DNA of 26,348 nt from DSOI01 sp041394885 (lineage in GTDB: Bacteria > Acidobacteriota > Terriglobia > Bryobacterales > Bryobacteraceae), in contig JAWKHI010000066.1 of assembly GCA_041394885.1 (NCBI GenBank), positions 1 to 26,348 of the forward strand, given 5' to 3'. Positions 1 through 7,045 of the stretch are shown here, one piece after another (the stretch's first letter is position 1; each line of letters begins with the position of its first letter). Below the pieces are notes generated by a model that did no database searches, was not told the DNA's origin, and was given only the letters and a program-made list of their open reading frames with translations. The position numbers and the translations under genes are program-made.

Positions 1-144
1 TGTAAGTGAGAATTCTGTTCGTCACCGGGTTCTCGAGCCGCAGTCCATGTCGGCCCGTTTCAAAGGTTTCGCAGGTATTGTGGTTATGTCCTAAATGTAA
101 CGTGCTTTCTTGCGCCGTGCGCGTTCGGCCAGGTCGGCAACATC

Positions 145-759
145 GTGGGTGAGGTATTCGACTTCCCCGGTGGCCGGCCCGTGCCGAATGCCGTCGTGAG
201 TTTCGCTCCAATCAGTCTCTCTGCGCCACTCCCTCAAGACGTATCTACTCAGGCGTCCAGTGCCCCGGACGGCAGCTACTCCGTTAACCCGGTCCCGCCC
301 GGGCGATATGCGATGTGCGTACAGGCACCTGGGTCGAACTATGTCAATTCGTGTCTGTGGGATCTTCAGCCGACAGTCGTCGTCGTCGCTCCGGGCCCGC
401 CAACCAGAGTGCCCAGATTCACTCTCCACGAGGGCGTAGCTGTAGAGATAAGAATTGAGGACACAACTGGGGCTTTGGAGCGGCAGGAGAGGGAGAGGAC
501 GGGCACGGTGCGGCTTGGCGTTTGGTCGGGCGGAAACTTTCACCCGATGCCGCAATTCGAGAAAGACAGTCAGGGGCGCGGCCATCGGCTCGTGGTTCCT
601 TTCGATACCTCCGCTACTATCGCTGTCCAGCCGGAGAACTTGAGTGTCACTGATCCGGACGGGAGGCCGGTGGGTAGAGGAGTGCGGCAAGCCTTTAGGC
701 GATCGCGCGGCCAAGGTAGCGTACCGCTCCGTCTTCGATACAAGGTAACAGGGCCGTAA
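145..759 (+). CDS. Carboxypeptidase-regulatory-like domain protein, 5' end damaged
   Basis: The frame encodes 204 residues from a GTG. Residues 1-75 read as a carboxypeptidase-regulatory-like beta-sandwich: the opening 'VGEVFDFPGGRPVPNAVVSF', the turn 'PDGSYSVNPVPPGRYAMCV' and a following beta-rich stretch are typical of the CarboxypepD_reg family that is abundant in secreted acidobacterial proteins. The rest has no recognised domain. The same frame stays open upstream to position 10 and, just before the GTG, encodes 'CFLAPCAFGQVGN', which looks like the end of a signal peptide with its cleavage site. No ATG, GTG or TTG exists in frame upstream of that stretch, so the GTG at 145 would give a protein without export signal. 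I infer the original protein was secreted and the 5' end has been damaged or mis-sequenced. No partner gene is adjacent. Confidence 0.55.
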   Translation: MGEVFDFPGGRPVPNAVVSFAPISLSAPLPQDVSTQASSAPDGSYSVNPVPPGRYAMCVQAPGSNYVNSCLWDLQPTVVVVAPGPPTRVPRFTLHEGVAVEIRIEDTTGALERQERERTGTVRLGVWSGGNFHPMPQFEKDSQGRGHRLVVPFDTSATIAVQPENLSVTDPDGRPVGRGVRQAFRRSRGQGSVPLRLRYKVTGP

Positions 760-1238
760 TCGAAAAGTCTGTCGGTGGCCCGGGCTGCTCGATTCGCCGC
801 ATCCCGAACTTGCCACTCAGCCCGAGAGGCCGCTACTTAGCCCCGCCATCGAACAACGCGATCATACGACGCAAGATCGCGCTCGTCCCTCCCCGGTCAA
901 GCGCCGCCACGCGCTCACGAAATTTATTTTCCCCGCCCTATCAATCACTTCCTCAGATCGGGTTTGCGCGCCGCCCGGCCCGCCGCAACACACTGGAACC
1001 GGAGTCAATAGATCAATGGCCAACAAAGCATCCAAACAGATACGCATCGCTCGGCCCTAGGCCGCGCACCTCGGTACGGTCGAAAGTCGATCTACCCCCC
1101 CGAATGTCAACACTCCTGTGGCCCCTCGGAGCCACGTCGAATCAACATCATAGACCGGCAAACAACGAAAATGCAGAACAAACCGGACGCACAAATCTTC
1201 GCTCCCCGTTTGCGGTCATCCGCAGCAAGAGCTAAGCC
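760..1238. other. Intergenic stretch with no recognisable gene
   Basis: About 480 bases without a convincing coding region. The open frames here give low-complexity arginine/proline/serine-rich translations with no family features. I see no tRNA, repeat or clear promoter. The stretch probably belongs to the decayed segment that continues to about 2300. Confidence 0.5.
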
Positions 1239-1470
1239 ATGCCGTCCCTCCAACTGCGCCACTTCGCCCGTCGGCCTCCGCCTCCGCGAGCACGCTCCGC
1301 CCACCGCCTTCGTCGAACCCGATGGACTCCCGGCCCATGTCTGGCTCGATTTCAAAACCCAACTCATCCAAGCCGTCTTTCCCTACGATGCCCGCGCGAA
1401 AAGGTTCCTCACGATCATCAAAGAAATAAACGACAAATACGGAGTTTCTTGTGACCGGGCTGCGTCGCAT
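1239..1470 (+). pseudogene. Possible fragment of an unrecognised gene
   Basis: A weak candidate. An ATG at 1239 opens a frame that begins 'MPSLQLRHFARRP'. A second plus-strand frame (spanning roughly 1300-1455) then gives a more protein-like stretch, including 'FVEPDGLPAHVWLDFKTQL' and 'AKRFLTIIKEINDKYGVS', with C-ending codon use like the genes at 2411-4629. The two could be halves of one frameshifted gene. I do not recognise a family, and neither segment alone has a good start and stop. It could equally be chance. Confidence 0.2.
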
Positions 1471-1480
1471 CCACTCGGTC

Positions 1481-1923
1481 CTACAATGTCAGCGTCGTTT
1501 TCGACAGTCCGCACGGCTGATCCGGATTCAGCCCCTTCTCCTTCGCCAGCACCGCTGCTAACAACTGCACCGGGATAACGGAGGGGATCGGTGTCAAAAC
1601 CTCTTCCGGCAGCGGACCCGCCACGCTCAGCCGTGCCGGACGCACAACGTCCGCAACCCGAGATTCAATGCCTCCGGGTTCGAACGGTCCGTAATCCGCA
1701 GCATCTCCGCCTTGGCCTCGCTGGCTTTGCCGAGAATGGTCTGCATCGACGACCACGTAACGCCGCCCGGCGTGAACAGAAACACGCGGAACGACGACTC
1801 CACTATCGCAATCGGTCCATGCAGGAAATCGGCCGACAACAACCACTCGACCACAATATCGCAGGTCTCCATCAGTTTCAGCGCTGCGTCGGCCCACGCC
1901 GGAATCTTGCGGAGATGATCCGA
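1481..1923 (-). pseudogene. Decayed SIS-domain sugar isomerase/aminotransferase (GlmS/NagB-II type), C-terminal half
   Basis: Two minus-strand frames together spell the C-terminal half of a SIS-domain enzyme of the glucosamine-fructose-6-phosphate aminotransferase/NagB-II group, which isomerises or aminates sugar phosphates. The upstream frame (1923 to about 1640) carries 'ALKLMETCDIV', the signature 'SADFLHGPIAIVE' and 'AEMLRITDRSNPEAL'. The downstream frame (about 1640 to the TAG at 1481-1483) carries 'PLPEEVLTPIPSVIPVQLL' and the C-terminal 'GLNPDQPCGLSKTTLTL'. They are joined by an apparent one-base shift near 1630-1650. Upstream, a stop at 1924-1926 interrupts the frame and the N-terminal SIS domain is not recognisable; an internal deletion near 'IPAWADAALKL' is also possible. 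Only about 145 of the family's usual 340 residues remain, so this should be non-functional. Confidence 0.75.
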
Positions 1924-2282
1924 CTACGGCGCCGCTGGACGCTGAACACGGATCACCTGCAGCAATGGTGCAGCAACAGATTACTCGTGCGACCAGCTGG
2001 GCAGTTACTCTCGATCGCGATTCGGGACGCATTCAACTCAGTGGTTGCCTCGCACGAGTATCAGCGCGACCAGAATGGCAATCGAATAGGCGTTGCCCAC
2101 GGAAGGCTAGAAAGTGGCAGGCCACATCTGCGCTCGAAATAGGAACGAACCGCACCGCCACTCTCCGGTTGAGCGCCATGCTGATATGTTGGAGCATTCG
2201 CGATCAACACTAGTTTTCGTCACCCTCCAACCGGACATCTGATGCGGTGCCGCTGATTGAACTTGGCACAACGCGCTTGGTG
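1924..2282. other. Degraded intergenic stretch
   Basis: About 360 bases lying where the N-terminal half of the SIS-domain enzyme would be expected on the minus strand, but all three minus frames have stops and no SIS signature can be read. The plus-strand open frame here gives an Arg/Gln-rich translation without family features. It ends at the palindrome upstream of the PRTRC genes. Confidence 0.4.
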
Positions 2283-2304
2283 TCATCAGTGCAAGCACTG
2301 ATGA
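2283..2304. promoter_or_regulatory. Perfect 22-bp palindrome, candidate operator or partition site
   Basis: Two perfectly complementary 10-base arms, TCATCAGTGC and GCACTGATGA, flank a 2-base AA centre. The tiny centre makes a dimeric protein-binding site more likely than an RNA hairpin. It lies 107 bases before the start of the PRTRC E gene. It does not match the classical chromosomal parS core. An operator for the PRTRC genes or a centromere-like ParB site are both possible; the sequence alone cannot separate them. Confidence 0.5.
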
Positions 2305-2410
2305 TCTCTTGGCCAACGAACCGCGCAAGAGTCGCTGGAACCTCCACCTCGCCAGCGTACGCGCCCGCGCCTCCGTGCCAAACCCACTTCGAACCAAGGA
2401 AGGAGCAACC

Positions 2411-2814
2411 ATGGACACCACGCCCGGCCTGTTCAACGGCCTCGCCCCACTGCTCACCAACCGCACCGTCATCATGACCGTGTCCGCCGACGCCAACGGC
2501 ATGCTCACGCTGACCGTCATCCCCAAGAAGGTCACGCCCGACGAAAGCGACGCACTCACAACGCCGCTATGGATCACCGCCACCGCCGACGAACTCGACC
2601 GCACCCTGCCCAACCAACTCCGCGAATACTGCGCCGTTCACGGTCAAACCGCGTCGAACCTCCAGTCCGTGAAAGCCGAACTCGCCGCAGCGGAGAAGGC
2701 CGAGCGCGATGCCGCCGACGAACGTCGCGCCAGGAAGGCGAAGGCCAAGACGCGCCCCTGCCGGCCGCGCCCAGCCTCTTCGACGACCAGCAACAACAAC
2801 AAGAGGAGAAGTGA
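2411..2814 (+). CDS. PRTRC system protein E, with apparent one-base frameshift
   Basis: PRTRC is a ParB-related, ThiF-related cassette usually found on plasmids and integrated elements; the role of protein E is unknown. The start at 2411 has a strong ribosome-binding site (AGGAAGGAG). Residues 1-70 fit the family: 'LFNGLAPLLTNRTVIMTV', 'GMLTLTVIPK', 'ALTTPLWITATADELDRTLP', followed by an Ala/Glu/Lys-rich helix (about 86-113). The frame then runs into a CCCC tract at 2755-2758. With one extra C the protein would continue 'RPLPAAPSLFDDQQQQQ' and stop at 2812-2814, one base before the next gene, which is the expected end for this family. As sequenced, the frame instead reads through and joins the C gene, ending at 3019, giving a 202-residue E-C fusion. 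A recent mutation or a sequencing error in the C-run explains this best; a real fusion is less likely. Confidence 0.8.
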
Positions 2815-2815
2815 C

Positions 2816-3019
2816 ATGACCATCCGCCCCCTCCGCCGCATATTCGAATACGCAGGCGTGCGCTTCCCGGACCCCAACGAAGCCATGAGCGTCGAGCAGG
2901 TCCGCGGCATCCTCGCGACGCAGTACCCGGAGATCGCAACCGCATCGCTCACCGGACCCGAAACCGTCGGCGACAAGAGCATCTACCGTTTCGAGCGCGC
3001 CATCGGCACGAAGGGTTAG
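2816..3019 (+). CDS. PRTRC system protein C (ubiquitin-like beta-grasp family)
   Basis: A 67-residue protein beginning 'MTIRPLRRIFEYAGVRFPD' and ending 'YRFERAIGTKG'. The pattern 'F.Y.G...PDPN..MS.EQVR..LA.QYPE..TA...GPE..GD...Y.F.RA.GTKG' is what I know of PRTRC protein C. From established knowledge this family is grouped with prokaryotic ubiquitin-like proteins, and full cassettes also encode ThiF/E1-like, E2-like (B) and JAB-like (A) proteins. The small size and Gly-ending tail fit. It has its own ribosome-binding site (AGGAG near 2803) and starts one base after the restored E stop, so it was evidently co-translated with E. None of the conjugation partners is visible in this window, so whether it still works is doubtful. 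Confidence 0.82.
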   Translation: MTIRPLRRIFEYAGVRFPDPNEAMSVEQVRGILATQYPEIATASLTGPETVGDKSIYRFERAIGTKG

Positions 3020-3026
3020 CGCGGCC

Positions 3027-3540
3027 GTGCGAAGACGAACGGTGCTGCGCGACCTCGAAGCCATCGAGCGAGGCGCAAGTCCACGGCAGTCGCCGCTGAT
3101 CGAGGAGTTCCTGCAATGCCCAGATTGGCAACTCGCCGCGTCGATCCTGGCGCACGCACTCACCGAGGAGTCCCGCCGCGCCCCACGCGACGCCGTCATC
3201 GCCCCACCGCCCGGGTGGATGCCGCCGCTGCTGTGAGTCCGTTGCATGTCCCGCCGACCGCGTCGCCGCCCGCATCGGAGCGGCGCTGCTCGAAGCTGGC
3301 ATCGCTCGCGCAGCGGATTGGCAAGCTGCCAACGGCGATCCGCACGAGTTCATCCGATCGGCGATGCGTGCATTCGCCGACCGCAACGGCGGACCATCGA
3401 TCCGAAAGCTCTTCCGGCTTCACCTCCAACTTGAGGCGGATCCGTTCTGGCTCACCGTCGAGCCATCCGAAGCCGCCTACTTCGTCGCCGGCCCAACGCT
3501 CGGCATCCCGGTTCGCTTTGCGACTGAACTCAGAATCAAC
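3027..3540 (+). pseudogene. Degenerate gene downstream of PRTRC C, possibly PRTRC F
   Basis: Two protein-like segments lie in different plus frames. The first (GTG at 3027 to TGA at 3234-3236, 69 residues) reads 'LRDLEAIERG', 'LIEEFLQCPDWQLAASILAHAL' and 'APPPGWMPPLL'. The second, open from about 3238, reads 'RIGAALLEAGIARAADWQ', 'FIRSAMRAFADRNGG', 'IRKLFRLHLQLEADPFWLTV' and 'EAAYFVAGPTLGI', and loses sense after about 3510. The two fit as one protein broken by a frameshift near 3230 and a second lesion near 3510. In complete cassettes the F gene, the least conserved member, often follows C; position and the helical 'LHLQLE...AAYFVAG' segment are compatible with it, but I cannot confirm the family. 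The first segment alone could also be an independent small gene. Confidence 0.4.
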
Positions 3541-3802
3541 AGACGTTCCCGCCACGACGATGGAATCGGCGCGCGGTTCAACGCTCCCGACAGGACACTC
3601 GTCCTAGCTCCCAAAAACCCAGTCACAACCACACCAAGAATAATTGCACCCCCACCTAACCCGCTCACCCAACGTCACTTGCACCACCGACCATCCTGCC
3701 GGCCCCGGCCAAAACCACGCGGAAGTTACCACCCAACCAGCAACAATAGAACTAGAAGCGTACCTCGCCGCCGCCGCGCGGCCACACCGAAGAGGAGATC
3801 CA
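3541..3802. other. AC-rich intergenic stretch
   Basis: About 260 bases in which the plus strand is dominated by C and A with very little G, most strikingly 3600-3770. No coding family, repeat unit or terminator is evident. It separates the decayed PRTRC segment from the two hypotheticals and ends with the ribosome-binding site GAGGAG just before 3803. Confidence 0.4.
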
Positions 3803-4312
3803 ATGCCGGACAAAACCCCATCCCTCCGCCCCATCCTCGCCTCCCAGGCCAACGGCCGCCTCTCTCGCGGACCCGTCTCCCCCGAACGAAAGTCCCGCTC
3901 CGCCCCAAACGCCCGTTTCCATCAACTCCTCGAAGCCTTCGTCCATCGCTTCATCCTCATCGGCCGCTTCACCCCCATCGACGACGCCGAGGCCCTGCTC
4001 GTCGAACAAATGGCAATCGCCCAGTGGAAGCTCCGCCGCCTATGGTCCATCGAAGCCGCTTCCCTGGACCACGAAATCGACACAGTGGCCGCCGATATCG
4101 AAAACAATTACTTCTTCATCGATCCGCCAACTCGCCTTGCTCTTGCCTTCAACATCCTCGCCGACCGCGGCCGCGCCCTCTCCACTCTCGAACGCCAACG
4201 GTCCCGCCTCCAGCGCGACTACCACCGCGCCGTCACCGAATATCACCGAAACGAACCCAGCGAAATGCAAATTTGGCGAAACGAACCCAACGCCCCCGAG
4301 GCCGCCGCATGA
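3803..4312 (+). CDS. Conserved hypothetical protein ('ANGxxSRGPV' N-terminus)
   Basis: A 169-residue protein. The start at 3803 is chosen because GAGGAG lies about 6 bases upstream, although the frame is open further back to a TTG at 3644. Residues 12-35 contain 'ASQANGRLSRGPVSPERKS', a signature I associate with a family found in many copies in Acidobacteriota and some other soil bacteria, where it precedes a helical region. Here that region includes 'DDAEALLVEQMAIAQWKLRRL' and 'IEAASLDHEID', and the C-terminal part is also helical (about 115-155). There is no signal peptide or membrane segment. Function is unknown; the Lys/Arg-rich start suggests nucleic-acid contact or regulation, but that is speculation. 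It shares four bases (ATGA) with the next gene. Confidence 0.75.
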   Translation: MPDKTPSLRPILASQANGRLSRGPVSPERKSRSAPNARFHQLLEAFVHRFILIGRFTPIDDAEALLVEQMAIAQWKLRRLWSIEAASLDHEIDTVAADIENNYFFIDPPTRLALAFNILADRGRALSTLERQRSRLQRDYHRAVTEYHRNEPSEMQIWRNEPNAPEAAA

Positions 4313-4629
4313 CCGTCACCCCCACTACGCGCGAAACCTGGACTTACGCCGCCGACGCCGTCTACACCCCGCGCTCCATCTTCCGAAACCCCGCCGCCGC
4401 GCCGCTGGCGTCCGATTCCGCCCAGCCGCAACAGCCGGACTCCGCCCAAAAACCCGCGCCCGCCTACACGCCAACGCCCGAACGCTACATGACCGAATCC
4501 GAGTTCATCGAACTCCGCACCGTCATCCTCACCGCGCTGCTCCCCTACCCGGAAGCCCGCAATGCCATCGCTACCGCCCTCGCCACTGCGCTGGAACAGG
4601 AAAACGCACCCGGCGTCCGGCCAAACTGA
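4309..4629 (+). CDS. Hypothetical protein
   Basis: A 106-residue protein starting at the ATG that overlaps the previous stop (ATGA), which indicates translational coupling. Residues 1-60 are Pro/Ala/Thr/Gln-rich and probably disordered. Residues 62-98 ('TESEFIELRTVILTALLPYP' then 'EARNAIATALATALEQ') form a compact helical segment that looks like the conserved part. No domain, export signal or catalytic motif is recognised. Codon use matches its upstream neighbour, so the pair probably travels together. The gene converges on the ATPase gene with about 60 bases between the stops. Confidence 0.6.
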   Translation: MTVTPTTRETWTYAADAVYTPRSIFRNPAAAPLASDSAQPQQPDSAQKPAPAYTPTPERYMTESEFIELRTVILTALLPYPEARNAIATALATALEQENAPGVRPN

Positions 4630-4690
4630 CATGCGCGCGCACTCTCATTCTCAGTCCGGCCGAAATGGGAACGGCAGGTGTGGCGGAACC

Positions 4691-7045
4691 CTAAACCTTC
4701 CAAACCAACCCGACCAGCTTGACGCTGATGTTGGTCTTCTTGGGCTTCACCGAAATCGTCTCGAACTGCTCCGTCATCGGATCGCCCGCCGCCGAAAGCG
4801 CGTCGATCTGGCCTTGCAGGTCGGTCTGCAGCGCTTTCACCTGTTCCTCCAGCCGCTCCACGGAGTCTTCGGCGCGATCCACATCCTTTTGCTGCTCGTA
4901 GGCGCGCCCTGCCGATCGCGCACCGCTGATCACCTTGGTCACCGAAGACGAACGGCGGCTGCCGCCGAAGATCGAGCCCAGCACCGACATTCCCACGTTC
5001 AAAACCGTATTGATGGTCTGCGACGACGCCTGCTGCTTTTCCCTCTCCACGGCTTGCTTGGCCCGGAAGAGCCTGTCTTCGAGCGGGCGCATCTTGGTGG
5101 CGTACTGTTGGCGTAGTTTCTCGACGGCAAGGTCGCGCTGTTCGCGGGCCACCTGCTGGAGACGCAGACGGAAATCGCGCTCGCTCTCGCCGGGCTGCGA
5201 CGTTTCGCCCGTGGACGGGCTCCGATACAGGTCGTAGGATTCGGCCCCGTACAGCCAATTGGCGAAGTCCCGCTGGAAGGTCTTGTAGTTTTTCGCTTGT
5301 GCCGCGGCGGAGGGCAGATCGGCGAATCCGGCCGCTTCGCCCGGCGTGGTTTCCAGTTCATCGAGTGCAAACTCGGCTTCGGCGGCTTCCTCCCAGTTGA
5401 CGGCGACGGCGCCGTCGGTGACCGGGGCGATGTAGGCGACGTCGCGGGATTCGTCGACGCCTTTCTTGGTATCGACGAAACGAACCGAAGCCGCGCCGAG
5501 GATCACCGGCTCATAGACGGCGCCCGAGGCCGAGCCGCGCACGGGCACGAATCGCTCGTCGATATCCGGCGGGATGACGGGTTTGGCGCTACCCTTGGCC
5601 ACGGGCTTCGATATGGTCTTAGCCTCCGCCGGCGCCGTCCGGCCCTCCATCAACTGTTTGATCTGCGAGCGGGTCATCGGTCCGCGGAGGTAGGAAAGGG
5701 CCCAGCGGGTTTCGAACAGCTCCGGGCGGTCGTCGTGGACGTTGTTGAGGAGGAAGACGCGATTGCCGAGCCCGGCGAGGGTTTTCTCCATTGCCGCGCG
5801 GTCGAACTTTCCGCCCTGGCCGAGCGCGGCGCCTTCCAGTCCGTCGAGGACGCGTTGCTTGTCGCGATCGGTCTGCAGGCGCCCGATAAACCAGGTGCCG
5901 CAGTTGGCGAGGCCTTTGTAGTCGAGGTCCACCGGGTTCTGCGTGGCCAGCACGACGCCGACGCCGAACGCGCGCGCCTGTTTGAGCAGCGTCAGCAGCG
6001 GCTTCTTCGACGGCGGATTGGCCACCGGAGGAAAGTAGCCGAAGATCTCGTCCATGTAGAGCATCGCCCGGAGGCTGGTGGTGCCCGGTTGGGCGCGCAT
6101 CCAGCTCAATACCTGATTGAGCAGCAGGGAGACGAAGAACATGCGCTCGGCGTCGCTGAGGTGCGCGATGGAAAAAATGGAAACGCGCGGCTTGCCTTCC
6201 GGCGTGTAGAGCAGCGCGCCGGCGTCAAGGGCGTCGCCTTCGAGCCACACCTCGAAACCGGGCGAAGCGAGCAGGTTGTTGAGCGCCATGGCGAGCTTGA
6301 AGCGGTCTTTCGACGGATAGAACGCTTCGATGTCGAGCACGCCGATGCGGGTGACGGGCGGGGTCTGGACTTGTTGGACGAGTGCCGCCAGATCGAGGTC
6401 CTTGCCTTCGCGCCAGGCGGTATCGAGAATCGTCGCGAGCAGGATGTGCTCGCGGCTCTGCACAGGGTCGGCGTCAATGCCCACCAGAGAAAGCAGTGCG
6501 GTGGCGGTGCCGTTCACACGGTCCCGCATTTCTTCGCGATCTTCCGCCAATTCGGCGCTGGGCGCGCCGAAGGACTTCAGAATCGAAACCGGCCGCCCGG
6601 CGCTCGATCCCGGTGTGTAGACGGTGAACTCGGCGGAATCGCGGAGGCGGCGGATGCGGTCGCCGTCCTGGCCCCATTTGGCCAGCCCCTCGGTCCACAA
6701 CTTTGCCTGTTGGGCGGCGAACTCGGCGGGAGAAACCCCTTTGCGCTGGGCATCTTCGGGGTTGATCCAGGGCGCGAAGTCTTCCGGGCGCAGATCGGGA
6801 AACGTGAGCAGCAGATTGGCGATGTCGCCTTTGGGATCGATGACGATGGAAGGGATGTGATCGATAGCGGCTTCTTCGAGCAGGTCTATGCACAAGCCAG
6901 TCTTGCCTGAACCGGTCATGCCGACGCAGACGGCGTGCGTGACGAGGTCCTTGGAATCGTACAGCAGCAGTTCGCCGCCTTGCTTGGTCTCCGGGTCCAC
7001 CGTCCGGCCGAGATAGAAGACGCCTAGTTTTTCGAAGTCAGTCAT
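4691..7045 (-). CDS. HerA/VirB4-like P-loop ATPase (helicase HerA-like domain)
   Basis: A 784-residue ATP-binding protein of the HerA/FtsK superfamily, whose members pump or unwind DNA or drive other macromolecular translocation. Visible motifs are Walker A 'GMTGSGKTG' (42-50), 'SIVIDPKGD' (66-74), Walker B 'AMLYMDEIFGYFPP' (327-340) and the sensor-like 'GVVLATQNPVDLDYKGLANC' (363-382). The C-terminal 200 residues hold a long charged helix ('LRLQQVAREQRDLAVEKLRQ' and onward), a short Gly/Ser-rich hydrophobic patch ('VLNVGMSVLGSIFGGS') and a second coiled coil, suggesting oligomerisation or membrane contact. The start at 7045 is preferred over an in-frame GTG at 7114 because it forms an ATGA overlap with the CoA-transferase stop and begins the conserved 'FYLGR' region. 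The substrate is unknown; no HerA-partner nuclease (NurA) or conjugation gene is adjacent. Confidence 0.85.
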   Translation of the reverse strand: MTDFEKLGVFYLGRTVDPETKQGGELLLYDSKDLVTHAVCVGMTGSGKTGLCIDLLEEAAIDHIPSIVIDPKGDIANLLLTFPDLRPEDFAPWINPEDAQRKGVSPAEFAAQQAKLWTEGLAKWGQDGDRIRRLRDSAEFTVYTPGSSAGRPVSILKSFGAPSAELAEDREEMRDRVNGTATALLSLVGIDADPVQSREHILLATILDTAWREGKDLDLAALVQQVQTPPVTRIGVLDIEAFYPSKDRFKLAMALNNLLASPGFEVWLEGDALDAGALLYTPEGKPRVSIFSIAHLSDAERMFFVSLLLNQVLSWMRAQPGTTSLRAMLYMDEIFGYFPPVANPPSKKPLLTLLKQARAFGVGVVLATQNPVDLDYKGLANCGTWFIGRLQTDRDKQRVLDGLEGAALGQGGKFDRAAMEKTLAGLGNRVFLLNNVHDDRPELFETRWALSYLRGPMTRSQIKQLMEGRTAPAEAKTISKPVAKGSAKPVIPPDIDERFVPVRGSASGAVYEPVILGAASVRFVDTKKGVDESRDVAYIAPVTDGAVAVNWEEAAEAEFALDELETTPGEAAGFADLPSAAAQAKNYKTFQRDFANWLYGAESYDLYRSPSTGETSQPGESERDFRLRLQQVAREQRDLAVEKLRQQYATKMRPLEDRLFRAKQAVEREKQQASSQTINTVLNVGMSVLGSIFGGSRRSSSVTKVISGARSAGRAYEQQKDVDRAEDSVERLEEQVKALQTDLQGQIDALSAAGDPMTEQFETISVKPKKTNISVKLVGLVWKV

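Noticed and set aside
91..816. 241-residue minus-strand open frame over the first gene
   Set aside because: Antisense to the carboxypeptidase-regulatory-like protein, which has clear family sequence; the minus translation has none.
2788..2801. CAA-type triplet repeat
   Set aside because: Short, and explained as the Gln-rich end of PRTRC protein E once the frameshift is corrected.
5297..6910. 537-residue open frame on the plus strand
   Set aside because: It lies antisense to the conserved P-loop ATPase, has no family features and is Arg/Gly/Ala-rich as expected for a shadow frame in GC-rich DNA.
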